From assembly GCA_021372495.1 (NCBI GenBank), contig JAJFUF010000040.1, positions 124,001 through 188,000 on the forward strand: 64,000 bases of DNA, in the 5' to 3' direction. The notes under the pieces are model-generated. The model saw only the letters and a program-made list of their open reading frames with translations. It was not told the DNA's origin and made no database searches. A program made the translations under genes and the position numbers. The stretch's first letter is position 1, and the number at the start of each line of letters is the position of its first letter. Shown here piece by piece: positions 25,104-35,773 of the stretch. Origin of the DNA: Lysobacteraceae bacterium (GTDB lineage: Bacteria; Pseudomonadota; Gammaproteobacteria; Xanthomonadales; Rhodanobacteraceae).

Positions 25104-25858
25104 GTCTGCACTTCCGTGCCGGATGTGGGGGGCGCAAGCGGGTAGCATACGCCCGGCTCCGCGACGCGATAGCCGCGTGCGGCCATCGTCTGCGCGTCGT
25201 TGGCGCTGCCGTAGTGGTAGAGCAGCAGGCGCGCGCGCAGCTCTTGCGGGTATTCGCGCTCGATGTCGTCGAGCCCGGTGTGCGACGGGTTGCCGAGCAG
25301 CGCGCAGTCGTGCGCGACCAGCGCCGCGCCGCCGGCGTGCTGCAGCAGCAGCTCGGGGATCGGACGGGTGTCGCCGGTCCAGGTGAAACTGTTCGCCAGC
25401 GCCAGCCCGAACGAGGTGTTCGGTGCGTGGTGGCGGGTCGGGAACACGTCGAACCAGTGCCCGGCGTGCCAGAAGCCGCGCGACACCGGCACCAGGTGGA
25501 ACGCGTCCCAGAAGTTGGCGCCGCCCTCGGCGAGCACGTTGGGATAGTCGGCGACGCGCCCCTGCAGCAGCGGCAGCAACGCGGCGTGCGCGTACAGGCG
25601 GATGCAGCCGCGTCGCGCGGGGTCGAAGTAGGCGCGATAGAACAGCCGCTCCAGGCCGCCGACGTGATCCATGTGCACATGGGTGATGTAGACCGCGGCC
25701 GGCAGCTCGCCGTAGGCGTCGAGATAGCGGGTCAGCGTGTCGGGGCCGCAATCGATCAGCAGCAGCGGCTTGCCGCCGCGCTCGACGACCGCGCCGGAGG
25801 AGCCCAGCTCGACCGCCTGTGCGTTGCCGACGCCGAGCACGTGCAGGGCCCAGTTCAC
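25100..25858 (-). CDS. metallo-beta-lactamase fold hydrolase, substrate unknown
   Basis: The 252-residue product carries the MBL zinc motif THVHMDHVGG near residue 63, the acidic TGDTR motif, ALVAHDCALLGNPSHTG and a late LLLYHYG histidine. The layout resembles tRNase Z/PhnP-like hydrolases more than beta-lactamases or glyoxalase II. It starts at a GTG overlapping the kdkA stop and ends overlapping the moaA start, so it is translated as part of kdkA-MBL-moaA. The context does not decide between a role in LPS and one in cofactor synthesis. Confidence 0.75.
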   Translation of the reverse strand: MNWALHVLGVGNAQAVELGSSGAVVERGGKPLLLIDCGPDTLTRYLDAYGELPAAVYITHVHMDHVGGLERLFYRAYFDPARRGCIRLYAHAALLPLLQGRVADYPNVLAEGGANFWDAFHLVPVSRGFWHAGHWFDVFPTRHHAPNTSFGLALANSFTWTGDTRPIPELLLQHAGGAALVAHDCALLGNPSHTGLDDIEREYPQELRARLLLYHYGSANDAQTMAARGYRVAEPGVCYPLAPPTSGTEVQT

Positions 25859-26625
25859 GCGGCCTCCATCGCGGTCTCGTAGCCGCGCATCAGCGGCGTC
25901 CACCGCGTGGCATCGAAGTCGCCGGTGCCGGCGCCGTCCGCGCCGAGCACCTTGCGCAGCGAGCGCCGCAGTCGCGCCAGGTTCGCCCGCTGCCAGCCGC
26001 GCGCCGGTGCGCGCAGTTCGCCGCGGTCGAAGTCGATCAGGTGCAGGCCGTCCGGCGCGACCAGCACGTTGTGCGCGTTCAGGTCGGCGTGATAGACGCC
26101 GACGGCGTGGAAGCGCGCGACCAGCGCACCGACGCGCTGCAGCAGATGCGCGTCGGCGCTGTTCGCGTGCAGGCACTGTGCGAGCGTCTGCGCCGACTCG
26201 ATGCGGCGGGTCAGCAGGTCGGCGGTGTAGTGCACGCCGCGTCGCCGGTAGCGCGCCGCCACCGGCGCCGGCACCGGCAGACCGCGTTCGCGCAGTGCGG
26301 CGAGCAGGCGGAATTCGGCGAAGCCGCGGGTGTTTTCCATGCCGGTCCAGAGGTAGCGGTCGCCGAGCGCACGCGCGACCATGCCGCCGCGATGATAATG
26401 CCGCAGCGCGCACGCGCCGAACGGCGCACGCACGAACGCCACCCGGCCGCGGCCGCCGCCGTGCCCTTCCAGCAGGCCGCGCGCCTGCCACGCGCCGGGA
26501 TCGAACCAGGCCTCGTCGGCTTGTGCTGCAAGGCCTGCGTCGAACAGAATCGCGCCGCCGGCGCTCGCGTGGATGCGTGCATCGATCATCCGCTGGCCCG
26601 AACCGTGTGCGGCGATGTGCCGCAT
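25855..26625 (-). CDS. kdkA: 3-deoxy-D-manno-octulosonic acid (Kdo) kinase
   Basis: KdkA phosphorylates Kdo in the lipid A-core at the inner membrane. The 256-residue protein kinase-like product has ILFDAGL near the start, LRHYHRGGMVARALGDRYLWTGMENTRGFAEFRLL, the catalytic HADLNAHNVL and IDFDRGEL. A divergent heptosyltransferase gene lies 41 bases away, which supports a core-LPS role. The start at ATG 26623-26625 is preceded by GAGGG at a long spacing; an ATG 12 codons later (MIDARIHAS) is possible. Confidence 0.85.
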   Translation of the reverse strand: MRHIAAHGSGQRMIDARIHASAGGAILFDAGLAAQADEAWFDPGAWQARGLLEGHGGGRGRVAFVRAPFGACALRHYHRGGMVARALGDRYLWTGMENTRGFAEFRLLAALRERGLPVPAPVAARYRRRGVHYTADLLTRRIESAQTLAQCLHANSADAHLLQRVGALVARFHAVGVYHADLNAHNVLVAPDGLHLIDFDRGELRAPARGWQRANLARLRRSLRKVLGADGAGTGDFDATRWTPLMRGYETAMEAA

Positions 26626-26666
26626 GTCTGAAGACCACCCTCTTCGCCCAAGTCTAACAAGCCCGC

Positions 26667-27725
26667 ATGCACCCAGCGCCATCGCCGCCGGATTCGCTCT
26701 GTCTGCTGCGCACGTCCGCGCTGGGCGACGTCACGCACGTCGTGCCGCTGCTGCGTACATTGCAGCAGGCATGGCCGCAGGCACGCCTGACCTGGATCAT
26801 CGGCAAGCTCGAACACCGCCTGCTCGGCGACATCGCCGGCGTCGAGTTCGTGGTGTTCGACAAGGCACGCGGGCTGGGCGGGATGCGCGCAGTGCGCCGC
26901 CAGCTCGCCGGGCGCCGCTTCGACGCGCTGTTGCACCTGCAGGTGGCGCTGCGCGCCAACCTGCTCAGCCTGGCGGTGCGCGCGCGCCGGCGCATCGGCT
27001 ACGACCGCGCGCGCGCCAAGGACCTGCACGGCCTGTTCGTCAACGAGCGCATCGCCGCGCGCAGCGGCGAGCACGTGCTGGACGCGATGGCGAGCTTCCT
27101 GGAACCACTCGGCCTGCGCCAGACCGAGGTGCGCTGGGACATCCCGATTCCCGACGAGGCCGAAGCCTGGGCCGCCGCGCAGTTGCCCGCCGGCGCGCCG
27201 ACGCTGCTGCTCAGCCCATGCTCCAGCCACGTGCTGCGCAACTGGCGCCCGGAACGCTACGCCGCCGTCGCCGACCACGCCGCGCGCGCGCTCGGCATGC
27301 GCGTGGCGCTGACCGGCGGCCCCGGCGCGGACGAGCGCGCGATGGGCGACGCGATCCGCGCGCAGATGCGCAGCGAGCCGCTGGACCTGATCGGCAAGGA
27401 CACGCTGAAGCGCGCGCTGGCGCTGTACCGCCGCGCCGCCGTGGTGCTGACGCCGGACGCCGGCCCGATGCACATGGCCAACGCGGTCGGCGCCAAGGTG
27501 CTGGGCCTGCATGCGGCCAGCAACCCGCAGCGCTCCGGCCCGTATTCCGATCGTCGCTGGTGCGTGGACCGCTACGATGCCGCCGCGCGCCGCTTCCTCG
27601 GCAAGCCGGCGGCGGACATCCCCTGGGGCACCAAGATCGAATATCCCGGCGTGATGGACCTGGTGACGGTCGACGACGCGATCGAACGGCTCGAGGCGCT
27701 GGCGCGCGACCGCGGCATCGCATAG
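26667..27725 (+). CDS. heptosyltransferase family protein (GT9)
   Basis: Family 9 glycosyltransferases add heptoses to the LPS inner core from the cytoplasmic face. The 352-residue product has the N-terminal RTSALGDVTHVVPLLRTLQQ with the catalytic-type aspartate, GYDRARAKDLHGLF, LLSPCSSHVLRNWRPERYA, and the nucleotide-sugar segment VLTPDAGPMHMANAVGAKVLGLHA. It is divergent from kdkA. It may be WaaC, WaaF or a related core enzyme; the sequence alone does not tell me which. Confidence 0.88.
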   Translation: MHPAPSPPDSLCLLRTSALGDVTHVVPLLRTLQQAWPQARLTWIIGKLEHRLLGDIAGVEFVVFDKARGLGGMRAVRRQLAGRRFDALLHLQVALRANLLSLAVRARRRIGYDRARAKDLHGLFVNERIAARSGEHVLDAMASFLEPLGLRQTEVRWDIPIPDEAEAWAAAQLPAGAPTLLLSPCSSHVLRNWRPERYAAVADHAARALGMRVALTGGPGADERAMGDAIRAQMRSEPLDLIGKDTLKRALALYRRAAVVLTPDAGPMHMANAVGAKVLGLHAASNPQRSGPYSDRRWCVDRYDAAARRFLGKPAADIPWGTKIEYPGVMDLVTVDDAIERLEALARDRGIA

Positions 27726-27788
27726 GGCGGGTTTCGACCCGCCATCGGCTCTTGCAACTGGAAAAGCGGCGGGTCGGGACCCGCCCTA
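27723..27788. repeat. paired hairpins (REP/BIME-like) between convergent genes
   Basis: Two hairpins lie in inverted order: GGCGGGT/ACCCGCC at 27726-27743 and GGCGGGTC/GACCCGCC at 27768-27785. The outer ends TAGGGCGGGT (27723-27732) and ACCCGCCCTA (27779-27788) form a 10-base inverted repeat. It fills most of the space between the heptosyltransferase and the convergent DUF6165 gene and probably ends both transcripts. Confidence 0.75.
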
Positions 27789-27798
27789 CGCCGATCGT

Positions 27799-28200
27799 TC
27801 AGGGCGCCGCGCGGTAGTCCTGGTAGGACTTTTCCTCGACCAGCTTCGAGCCGAGCTTGAGGTTGATCGCGCGCTTCACCGCCGCGCGCTCGTCGTTGCG
27901 GAAGTACACCGAGCGCGCCAGCTCGACGAATCCGGCGTCGAACGCCTGCGCCTTCTCCTTCAGGCGGATGCGGTCCTCGATGTCCCACAGCGCCTCGTTG
28001 ACCGCCTTCAACTGCGCGCGCTCGGCGGCGATGTCGACGCGCGAGGCGGCGTCGTTGCCCCAGGTGGCATTGAGCAGGTCGAGCTCGGTGCGCACGTTGG
28101 CGAGCTTGGCCGCGTCGGCGATGCGCTCGGCCTTGATCTCGAGAATGGTGATCTTGTCGATCAGCTCGCCATAGGAAACGGGAACGGAAATCAGGCTCAT
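27799..28200 (-). CDS. DUF6165 family protein
   Basis: This is a 133-residue cytoplasmic, helix-rich protein starting MSLISVPVSYGELIDKITILEIKAERI, with many charged residues and ERAQLKAVNEALWDIEDRIRLKEKAQ, then FVELARSVYFRNDERAAVKRAINLKLGSKLVEEKSY. The pattern matches a small family of unknown function often found near LPS or capsule genes, and here it lies tail-to-tail with a heptosyltransferase. No catalytic motif is evident. I infer the family from memory of its N-terminal pattern. Confidence 0.72.
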   Translation of the reverse strand: MSLISVPVSYGELIDKITILEIKAERIADAAKLANVRTELDLLNATWGNDAASRVDIAAERAQLKAVNEALWDIEDRIRLKEKAQAFDAGFVELARSVYFRNDERAAVKRAINLKLGSKLVEEKSYQDYRAAP

Positions 28201-28274
28201 GGCAGGCTCGGAGTGAACGTTGCGGCAAGTCTAGCAACGCCGCGGCGGCACGGCCGCGGCGTCGCCCGAAATCA

Positions 28275-29645
<1,371 letters not shown>

Positions 29646-29789
29646 GACTGGAACTCCTGAAACCGCCTCGCCGCGCCGAGCGCGGCCGCCGGTTCAGGCC
29701 GAGACGTGGGTGATCGCCGCGCGAGGCTTCCGCAGAAATCGGAACGCGCAGGCGAAAGGCGGGAGCGCAACCGGAGCGCCGTGAACGAA

Positions 29790-29881
<92 letters not shown>

Positions 29882-30001
29882 GCGGCCCCTCGCCCACGGC
29901 GCGGACGCCGTACGAGGGCCGCGAATGATACGGCGCGGCTCCGATCGTGACAACCGCCGAGGCTTGCGGCATGCTCGCGGCAACCGCCACGACGCCAGGT
30001 C

Positions 30002-30703
30002 ATGATCGAATTCGGACACGGCACCCACGTCGGCCTGCGCCGCGAGCACAACGAGGACACCTACTACGCCGACGACGCGCTCGGCCTGTGGCTGGTGGCC
30101 GACGGCATGGGCGGGCACGACCACGGCGAGGTGGCGAGCGCGCTGGCGCGCGACCACGTGCTGCGCGAAGCCGGCGCCGGGCGCGACCTGGCCGACGCGG
30201 TGCGCAGCGCCGACGAGGCGATCATCCGCCACTCCACGCGGCGCGCCGAGGCGCTGCCGATGGGCACCACCATCGCCGCGCTGCGCATCCGCGACGGCAG
30301 CTACGAGGTGACCTGGGTCGGCGACAGCCGCGTGTATCTCTGGCAGGGCGCGCTGCGCCAGCTCTCGCAGGACCATTCCTTCGTGCAGCAACTGCTCGAC
30401 CAGGGCGCGATCACCAGCGAGGAAGCGCGCGCGCACCCGCAGCGCAACCTCGTCACCCAGGCGCTCGGCGTGACCGATCCGCAGCAGTTACGCGTGGAGA
30501 CCGTGCGCGGCGCGGTCGAGCCGGGCATGCAGTTCCTGCTGTGCAGCGACGGCCTGACCGAGGAAGTCGACGACGCCGCGATCGCGCGGGTGCTGGCGCG
30601 CACCGAGCTGACCGCGCAGGAGTGCGTCGAGCACCTGATCCTGGCCGCGCTGGACGGCGGCGGCAGCGACAACATCACCGCGGTGCTGGTGCGCGTGCGC
30701 TGA
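30002..30703 (+). CDS. PP2C family protein phosphatase (Stp1-like)
   Basis: Bacterial PP2C enzymes remove phosphate from Ser/Thr and need two metal ions. The 233-residue product has the metal-binding motifs REHNEDTYYADD, VADGMGGHDHGEVAS, TWVGDSRVYLW, FLLCSDGLTEEVDD and GSDNITAVLVRV. It is a stand-alone catalytic domain without a membrane segment. No Ser/Thr kinase or FHA gene is next to it, so its partner is not visible here. Confidence 0.92.
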   Translation: MIEFGHGTHVGLRREHNEDTYYADDALGLWLVADGMGGHDHGEVASALARDHVLREAGAGRDLADAVRSADEAIIRHSTRRAEALPMGTTIAALRIRDGSYEVTWVGDSRVYLWQGALRQLSQDHSFVQQLLDQGAITSEEARAHPQRNLVTQALGVTDPQQLRVETVRGAVEPGMQFLLCSDGLTEEVDDAAIARVLARTELTAQECVEHLILAALDGGGSDNITAVLVRVR

Positions 30704-30725
30704 TCCGATCCCGGCGCGCGGTCGC

Positions 30726-31439
30726 TCAGGCGCCGCCGCCCACCCTGCGCCACACGCTGCCGTTCTTGGCCGCCTTGTCCAGCGCATCCAGCCGCGCCTC
30801 GTGCGCGGCGCATTCCTCGGCACTGGCGCGCAACACGCGGGGGCGCGTCAGCGGCACCGCGGCGGCGCGCGCCGCCGCCGCCGCACCCGGCCCCTCGTCC
30901 AGCGCGAGCGCCAGCGCGGCCTGGCCGGCGGTCATCGCCAGGTAGACCTCGGCCAGCAACTGCGCGTCGAGCAGCGCGCCGTGGAACTCGCGGTGCGAGT
31001 TGTCCACGCCGAGGCGCTTGCACAGCGCGTCCAGCGAATTCTTCTGCCCGGGATAGCGCGCGCGCGCCAGCGCCAGCGTATCGACCACCTCGGCATGCTC
31101 GGCGACGCGCCCGTAGTGCGCGCCGGCCAGCGCCAGCTCGGCGTCGAGGAAGCCGACGTCGAAGGTCGCGTTGTGGATCAGCAGCTCGGCGCCATCGACG
31201 AATGCCAGCCATTCCTCCGCCAGTTCGGCGAACGCCGGCTTGTCGGCCAGGAAGTCGGCGGTGATGCCGTGCACCGCCACCGCGCCGGGATCGATCGCGC
31301 GACCGGGATTGCAGTAGCGGTGGAAGGTGCGGCCGCTGGGGCGGCGCTCGATCAGCTCGATGCAGCCGATCTCGATGACGCGGTGGCCCTGGCTGACCTC
31401 GAGGCCGGTGGTTTCGGTATCCAGCACGATCTGCCGCAT
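30726..31439 (-). CDS. dnaQ: DNA polymerase III epsilon subunit (proofreading exonuclease)
   Basis: DnaQ is the 3'-5' exonuclease of the replicative polymerase. The 237-residue protein has Exo I IVLDTETTGLEVSQGHRVIEIG, Exo II HNATFDVGFLDAEL and Exo III HREFHGALLDAQLLAEVYLAMTGG-like (here MTAGQ), with the acidic residues and histidine of the DEDDh class. It lies downstream of rnhA, an old and common gammaproteobacterial pairing, here on the same strand. Confidence 0.95.
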   Translation of the reverse strand: MRQIVLDTETTGLEVSQGHRVIEIGCIELIERRPSGRTFHRYCNPGRAIDPGAVAVHGITADFLADKPAFAELAEEWLAFVDGAELLIHNATFDVGFLDAELALAGAHYGRVAEHAEVVDTLALARARYPGQKNSLDALCKRLGVDNSHREFHGALLDAQLLAEVYLAMTAGQAALALALDEGPGAAAAARAAAVPLTRPRVLRASAEECAAHEARLDALDKAAKNGSVWRRVGGGA

Positions 31440-31485
31440 GCCTGCTCCTGGTTTCGCACGGCCGCGCCGTCCGGGCCGCGGCGAT

Positions 31486-31944
31486 CTAGGCCGACTGCGC
31501 GCGGACGCGCTCGGCCGCCTCGCGCGCGGCCTGGTCGACGCGCTCGTTCTCGGCGTGGCCGGCGTGGCCGCGCACCCATTGCCACGTCACTTCGTGGCGC
31601 GCCGCCGCCTCGGCGAGGCGCTGCCACAGGTCCTGGTTCTTGACCGGCTTGCGGTCGGCGGTGCGCCAGCCGTTGGCGCGCCAGCGCGGCAGCCATTCCT
31701 CGATGCCCTGCTTGACGTACTGCGAGTCGGTGGCGAGGCGCACGCGGCACGGGCGCTTCAGCGCCTCCAGCGCGGCGATCGCCGCCGACAGCTCCATGCG
31801 GTTGTTGGTGGTGGCCGGCTCGGCGCCGTCCAGCAGCCGCTCGTGGCCGTTCCAGCGCAGCAGCGCGGCCCAGCCGCCCGGCCCGGGGTTGCCCAGGCAG
31901 GCGCCGTCGGTGAACGCATCGACCGTCCGCGCCGCGCTGCTCAT
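31486..31944 (-). CDS. rnhA: ribonuclease HI
   Basis: RNase HI cuts RNA in RNA-DNA hybrids. The 152-residue protein has the four acidic catalytic positions in [38 protein letters not shown] and [15 protein letters not shown], plus the basic handle region [15 protein letters not shown]. The ATG (31942-31944) overlaps the methyltransferase stop by 4 bases. Confidence 0.96.
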   Translation of the reverse strand: MSSAARTVDAFTDGACLGNPGPGGWAALLRWNGHERLLDGAEPATTNNRMELSAAIAALEALKRPCRVRLATDSQYVKQGIEEWLPRWRANGWRTADRKPVKNQDLWQRLAEAAARHEVTWQWVRGHAGHAENERVDQAAREAAERVRAQSA

Positions 31945-32627
31945 GCGCAGGCCCGGTGCGCGCCGGGCGCGAGCGTGCCGGCGCGCGCGCCGACATGCAC
32001 CGATCGCGGGCGCAGCCGCAGCGGAATCGTCGCCATGCGGCGCTTGCGCGCGATCAGCACGTAGCCGCCGCCAACGGCGTGCAGCCAGCGCGGCTGCGAA
32101 CGCGAGGTTTCCGCGCGCGGCCACGCCGCGCCGCAGCGGCGCACGGCGTAGACGTCGACCCCGCGCGCGGCCAGCGCGCCGCGCCAGCGTCCCGGCAGGG
32201 CCAGCGTCAGCGCCGCGCCCGCGCGCCGCGCGAGCCACGGCTGCCACAGGCTGAGCGGATGCAGCGCGGCGATCAGCGCGATGCCCTGCGGCGCGAGCAC
32301 GCGCGCCAATTCGTCGGCGATCGCCTCGGGACCGCCGATCGCCTCGGCGGCAAGGCGCACGACCACGGCGCGGAAACTGTCGTCGGCGAACGGCAGCGCG
32401 TCGGCGCTGCCGAGCAGATCGCCGCTCAGCGCGCCCGCGTCCACGCGCAATCGCGCCCAGGTCGCCAGCAGCGGCGTCGGCGGCAGCGCCGGCGCGACGC
32501 AGGCGTCGACCAGCAGCGCATGCGGCCCGGCCAGCCCGGCCAGCTCCGGCGCGAGCGCGGCGGTCGCGTCCGCGCACAGGGCGCGCAGCGGCGGCGTGGC
32601 GTACAGGGCGGCAAGGGTTTCGGGCAT
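31941..32627 (-). CDS. class I SAM-dependent methyltransferase-like protein
   Basis: The 228-residue product corresponds in position to the methyltransferase gene that lies between gloB and rnhA in many gammaproteobacteria. It has a recognisable post-motif I/II part ([18 protein letters not shown] and [26 protein letters not shown]) and [15 protein letters not shown]. The glycine-rich SAM motif I seems degenerate: [11 protein letters not shown] replaces the usual acidic E/D-x-G-x-G. It may therefore bind SAM poorly or not at all. It overlaps rnhA by 4 bases and is divergent from gloB. Confidence 0.75.
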   Translation of the reverse strand: MPETLAALYATPPLRALCADATAALAPELAGLAGPHALLVDACVAPALPPTPLLATWARLRVDAGALSGDLLGSADALPFADDSFRAVVVRLAAEAIGGPEAIADELARVLAPQGIALIAALHPLSLWQPWLARRAGAALTLALPGRWRGALAARGVDVYAVRRCGAAWPRAETSRSQPRWLHAVGGGYVLIARKRRMATIPLRLRPRSVHVGARAGTLAPGAHRACA

Positions 32628-32713
32628 GAGCGGAAGCGGTGAGCGTCGTCACGATTGTGCGCGAAAGCGGCCGCAAGGTTAACAGGCGGCTAACTGGCCG
32701 GCCGCGGCGCGTT

Positions 32714-32721
32714 GCTATAGT
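32714..32721 (+). promoter_or_regulatory. extended -10 promoter of gloB
   Basis: TGCTATAG with the next T forms an extended -10 element (TGn-TATAGT, hexamer 32716-32721). No good -35 is seen at 17 bases. The start of transcription would lie about 22 bases before the gloB GTG. Confidence 0.45.
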
Positions 32722-32749
32722 GCGACGCCTTCACGTCCCGGACCGCCAC

Positions 32750-33508
32750 GTGCTGCGACTGTCCGCGCTGCCCGCGCTCAGCGACAACTACATCTGGCTG
32801 CTCGCCGACGCCGCCGGGCAGGCGCTGGTCGTCGATCCGGGCGAGGCCGCGCCGGTCGAGGCGGCACTCGCGCATGACGGCCTGCGCCTGCGCGCCATCC
32901 TGCTGACCCACCACCACAACGACCACATCGGCGCCGCCGCCGAGCTGGCGGCGCGGCACGCGGCCACGGTCATCGCGCCGCACGATCCGCGCATCCCGTC
33001 CGCCGACCGCCGCGTGGGCGGCGGCGACCGCGTCGCGCTGCCGGCTCCGGCGGCGGATTTCGAGGCGATCGCAGTCCCCGGGCACACGCTCACGCACATC
33101 GCCTACGCCGGCGAAGGCGTGCTGTTCTGCGGCGACACCCTGTTCAGCCTCGGCTGCGGGCGCCTGTTCGAGGGCACGCCCGCGCAGATGCTGGCGTCGC
33201 TGGATCGCCTGGCGGCGCTGCCCGACGCCACCCGCGTCTGCTGCGGCCACGAGTACACCCTCGCCAACGCCGCGTTCGCGCTCACGGTCGAGCCGGACAA
33301 CCCGGCGCTGCACGCGCGCATCGCCGAGGCGCGCGCGCAGCGCGCCGCGGGCCGCCCCACCGTGCCGAGCACGCTGGCCGCGGAGCGCGCGGCCAATCCG
33401 TTCCTGCGCACGGACGCGCCCGCCGTCGCGGCATGGGCCGCGCCGGCAGGCACGCGCGTGGCGCGCTTCGCCGCGCTGCGCGCGGCCAAGGACACGTTCC
33501 GCGCATGA
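32750..33508 (+). CDS. gloB: hydroxyacylglutathione hydrolase (glyoxalase II)
   Basis: GloB hydrolyses S-lactoylglutathione in methylglyoxal detoxification. The 252-residue MBL-fold enzyme has LSDNYIWLLAD near its N-terminus, the zinc motif LTHHHNDHIG, GHTLTHIAY, FCGDTLFSLGCGRLFEG and CGHEYTLANAAF. It ends with the C-terminal NPFLRTD segment of glyoxalase II. I chose the GTG at 32750, which matches the family start; the frame is open upstream. It overlaps mltD by 4 bases (ATGA). Confidence 0.94.
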   Translation: MLRLSALPALSDNYIWLLADAAGQALVVDPGEAAPVEAALAHDGLRLRAILLTHHHNDHIGAAAELAARHAATVIAPHDPRIPSADRRVGGGDRVALPAPAADFEAIAVPGHTLTHIAYAGEGVLFCGDTLFSLGCGRLFEGTPAQMLASLDRLAALPDATRVCCGHEYTLANAAFALTVEPDNPALHARIAEARAQRAAGRPTVPSTLAAERAANPFLRTDAPAVAAWAAPAGTRVARFAALRAAKDTFRA

Positions 33509-34824
33509 TCCGCCGCCTGCTGGCCACGACCGCATCGGCGGCGCTGCTTGCGGCCTGCGCACAGGCGCCGACGCGCGCGCCGGCCCCCGCGCCCGCCGCG
33601 CCGCCATCGACGCCGCCGGCGCCGTCCGGCACGACGGCGGCGCCGACGCCAGCGCCCGCCGCGGCCGACGCCTGGGAGCGGCTGCGCCGCAGCTTCGCCA
33701 TGGACGATTGCGACGGCGACGCGGATATCGCCGCATGGGCGCGCCGCTACGCCGCCGCGCCCGACCGCCTCGAAGCGCAACTGCAGGCAGCGCTGCCACT
33801 GCTGCGCTACGTGCAGGAGCAGGCGCAAGCGGCCGGCGTGCCCGGCGAATTCGTGCTGCTGCCATGGGTCGAAAGCGGATACCGCGCCGTGCCCGGCCGC
33901 CGCGGCGGCCCAGCCGGCATCTGGCAGATCATGCCGGCGACGGCGCGCGCGACCGGCCTCGCCATCGGCCGCGACTACGACGGCCGCCTCGACGCGCATG
34001 CCGCCACGCAGGCAGCCCTGCGGCTGCTGCGCGGGTACGGCGACGAGTTCCGCGATTGGCGCCTCGCCGACCTTGCGTTCAACACCGGCGAGTACAGCGT
34101 CAAGCAGATGCTGCGCCGGCATGGCACGCCCGACCCGGCGTCGGCGATCCCCGACCTGCCGATCGGCCCCACCACCCGCGAGCACCTGACCAGGCTGCTG
34201 GCGATGGCCTGCATCGTGCGCGAGCCGGCACGCTTCGACGTGCAGTTGCCGCAACTCGACGACGATGCGCGGCTGACCCTGGTGCCGCTGCCGGCGCCGC
34301 TCGACCTGCGCCTGGCGGCGCGGCTCGCGGGCGTATCGCTGGATGCGCTGCGCGCGCTCAACGCCGGCTACCGCGGCACGCGCATGGCGACGGATGCGCC
34401 GCACCACCTGCTGCTGCCGCGGGATGGTGCCGGACGGTTCCGCGCCGCCTACGCGCTGGCCGACGCCAGCGCCTGGCGCGACTGGGTCGACGCGCGCGTG
34501 CGCGCGCCGACCACGCTCGCGGCGCTGGCCGCGTACGGCGACGTGCCCGCCCCCGCGCTGGCCGCGGCGAACGCCGGGGACGCGGACGCGACGCTGGCGG
34601 CGGGGCGCACGCTGCTGCTGCCGCGCACGCTGCTCGCGCACGCCGGGGCGCTGCTGGCGCCGATCGAGGCACGCGCGCCGACGCACACCGTGAAGCCGGG
34701 CGAAAGCCTGTGGAGCATCGCCCGTCGCTACCGCGTGGACGTCGAGGACCTGCGCGCCTGGAACGGCCTGGGGCAGGCCGCGCTGCGCCCGGGCCGGACG
34801 CTCCGCCTGAACGCGCCGGACTGA
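33505..34824 (+). CDS. mltD: membrane-bound lytic murein transglycosylase D
   Basis: MltD is an outer-membrane lipoprotein that cleaves peptidoglycan to 1,6-anhydro products. The 439-residue protein has a lipobox LLAAC near residue 18, a long Ala/Pro linker, and the SLT domain with the catalytic glutamate in LLPWVESGYR. GPAGIWQIMPATARATG and LAFNTGEYSV follow. The region after the SLT domain contains degenerate LysM-like parts, and one clear LysM lies at the C-terminus (HTVKPGESLWSIARRYRVD). It is coupled to gloB, as in E. coli and relatives. Confidence 0.92.
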   Translation: MIRRLLATTASAALLAACAQAPTRAPAPAPAAPPSTPPAPSGTTAAPTPAPAAADAWERLRRSFAMDDCDGDADIAAWARRYAAAPDRLEAQLQAALPLLRYVQEQAQAAGVPGEFVLLPWVESGYRAVPGRRGGPAGIWQIMPATARATGLAIGRDYDGRLDAHAATQAALRLLRGYGDEFRDWRLADLAFNTGEYSVKQMLRRHGTPDPASAIPDLPIGPTTREHLTRLLAMACIVREPARFDVQLPQLDDDARLTLVPLPAPLDLRLAARLAGVSLDALRALNAGYRGTRMATDAPHHLLLPRDGAGRFRAAYALADASAWRDWVDARVRAPTTLAALAAYGDVPAPALAAANAGDADATLAAGRTLLLPRTLLAHAGALLAPIEARAPTHTVKPGESLWSIARRYRVDVEDLRAWNGLGQAALRPGRTLRLNAPD

Positions 34825-34915
34825 AACGCACCGTACCCGCGCGCACGGCGGCCCATCCCGCTAAACTTCGCCGGTTGCGGTCCCTGCCGCAGCCAGACCG
34901 TATTCGGGAGGAAGC

Positions 34916-35695
34916 ATGGGATTTCTGCACGGCAAGCGCGCCCTGGTCGTGGGCATCGCCAGTCAGCGTTCGATCGCCTGGGGCATCGCCAACGCGATGC
35001 ATCGCGAAGGTGCGCAGCTCGCCTTCACCTACCAGAACGACAAGCTGAAGAGCCGCGTCGAGGAAGCCGCGGCGGAGTTCGGCTCCAGCATCGTGCTGCC
35101 CTGCGACGTCGCCGACGACGCCCAGATCGACGGCATGTTCGACGCGCTGGGCAAGCATTGGGACGGCTTCGACATCCTGGTGCACTCGGTGGCGTTCGCG
35201 CCGCGCGAAGCGATCCAGGGCGACTACCTCGACGGCCTCACCCGCGAGGCGTTCGGCATCGCCCACGACATCTCCAGCTACAGCCTGGCGGCGCTGGCCA
35301 AGGCGGCGCGGCCGCTGATGAAGGACCGCGCCGGCGCGATCGTGACGCTCACCTATCTGGGCGGTCCGCGCGTAGTCGCCAACTACAACGTGATGGGCCT
35401 GGCCAAGGCCAGCCTCGAGGCCAACGTGCGCTACCTGGCCGCCAGCCTCGGCCCGCACGGCACGCGCGTCAACGCGATCTCGGCCGGGCCGATCAAGACC
35501 CTCGCCGCCGCCGGCATCTCCGGCTTCCGCAAGATGCTGGAATACGCGGAGAACAGCGCGCCGCTGCGCCGCAGCGTGACCATCGACGAGGTCGGCAACG
35601 TGGCCGCCTTCCTGTGCTCCGACCTCGCCTCCGGCATCACCGGCGAAGTCACCTACGTCGACGCGGGCTACAACATCCTCGGCATGGCGCTCTGA
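34916..35695 (+). CDS. fabI: enoyl-ACP reductase (NADH)
   Basis: FabI reduces the trans-2-enoyl-ACP in the last step of each elongation cycle. The 259-residue short-chain dehydrogenase has the FabI nucleotide motif [25 protein letters not shown], and the active-site pair spaced as Y-x6-K in [39 protein letters not shown] and [11 protein letters not shown] follow. A GGGAGGAAGC ribosome site precedes the ATG. It is outside the main fab cluster and ends in a strong terminator. Confidence 0.97.
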   Translation: MGFLHGKRALVVGIASQRSIAWGIANAMHREGAQLAFTYQNDKLKSRVEEAAAEFGSSIVLPCDVADDAQIDGMFDALGKHWDGFDILVHSVAFAPREAIQGDYLDGLTREAFGIAHDISSYSLAALAKAARPLMKDRAGAIVTLTYLGGPRVVANYNVMGLAKASLEANVRYLAASLGPHGTRVNAISAGPIKTLAAAGISGFRKMLEYAENSAPLRRSVTIDEVGNVAAFLCSDLASGITGEVTYVDAGYNILGMAL

Positions 35696-35721
35696 AGAAG
35701 CCGCGGACGGGCAAACGCGAA

Positions 35722-35751
35722 GGGGCCGCGCACGCGCGGCCCCTTCTTTTT
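35722..35751 (+). terminator. rho-independent terminator of fabI
   Basis: GGGGCCGCG (35722-35730) pairs with CGCGGCCCC (35735-35743), followed by TTCTTTTT. It lies 27 bases after the fabI stop and just before the convergent ppiD end. Confidence 0.9.
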
Positions 35752-35773
35752 CCGCAACGCGCGCGTACCGCGT

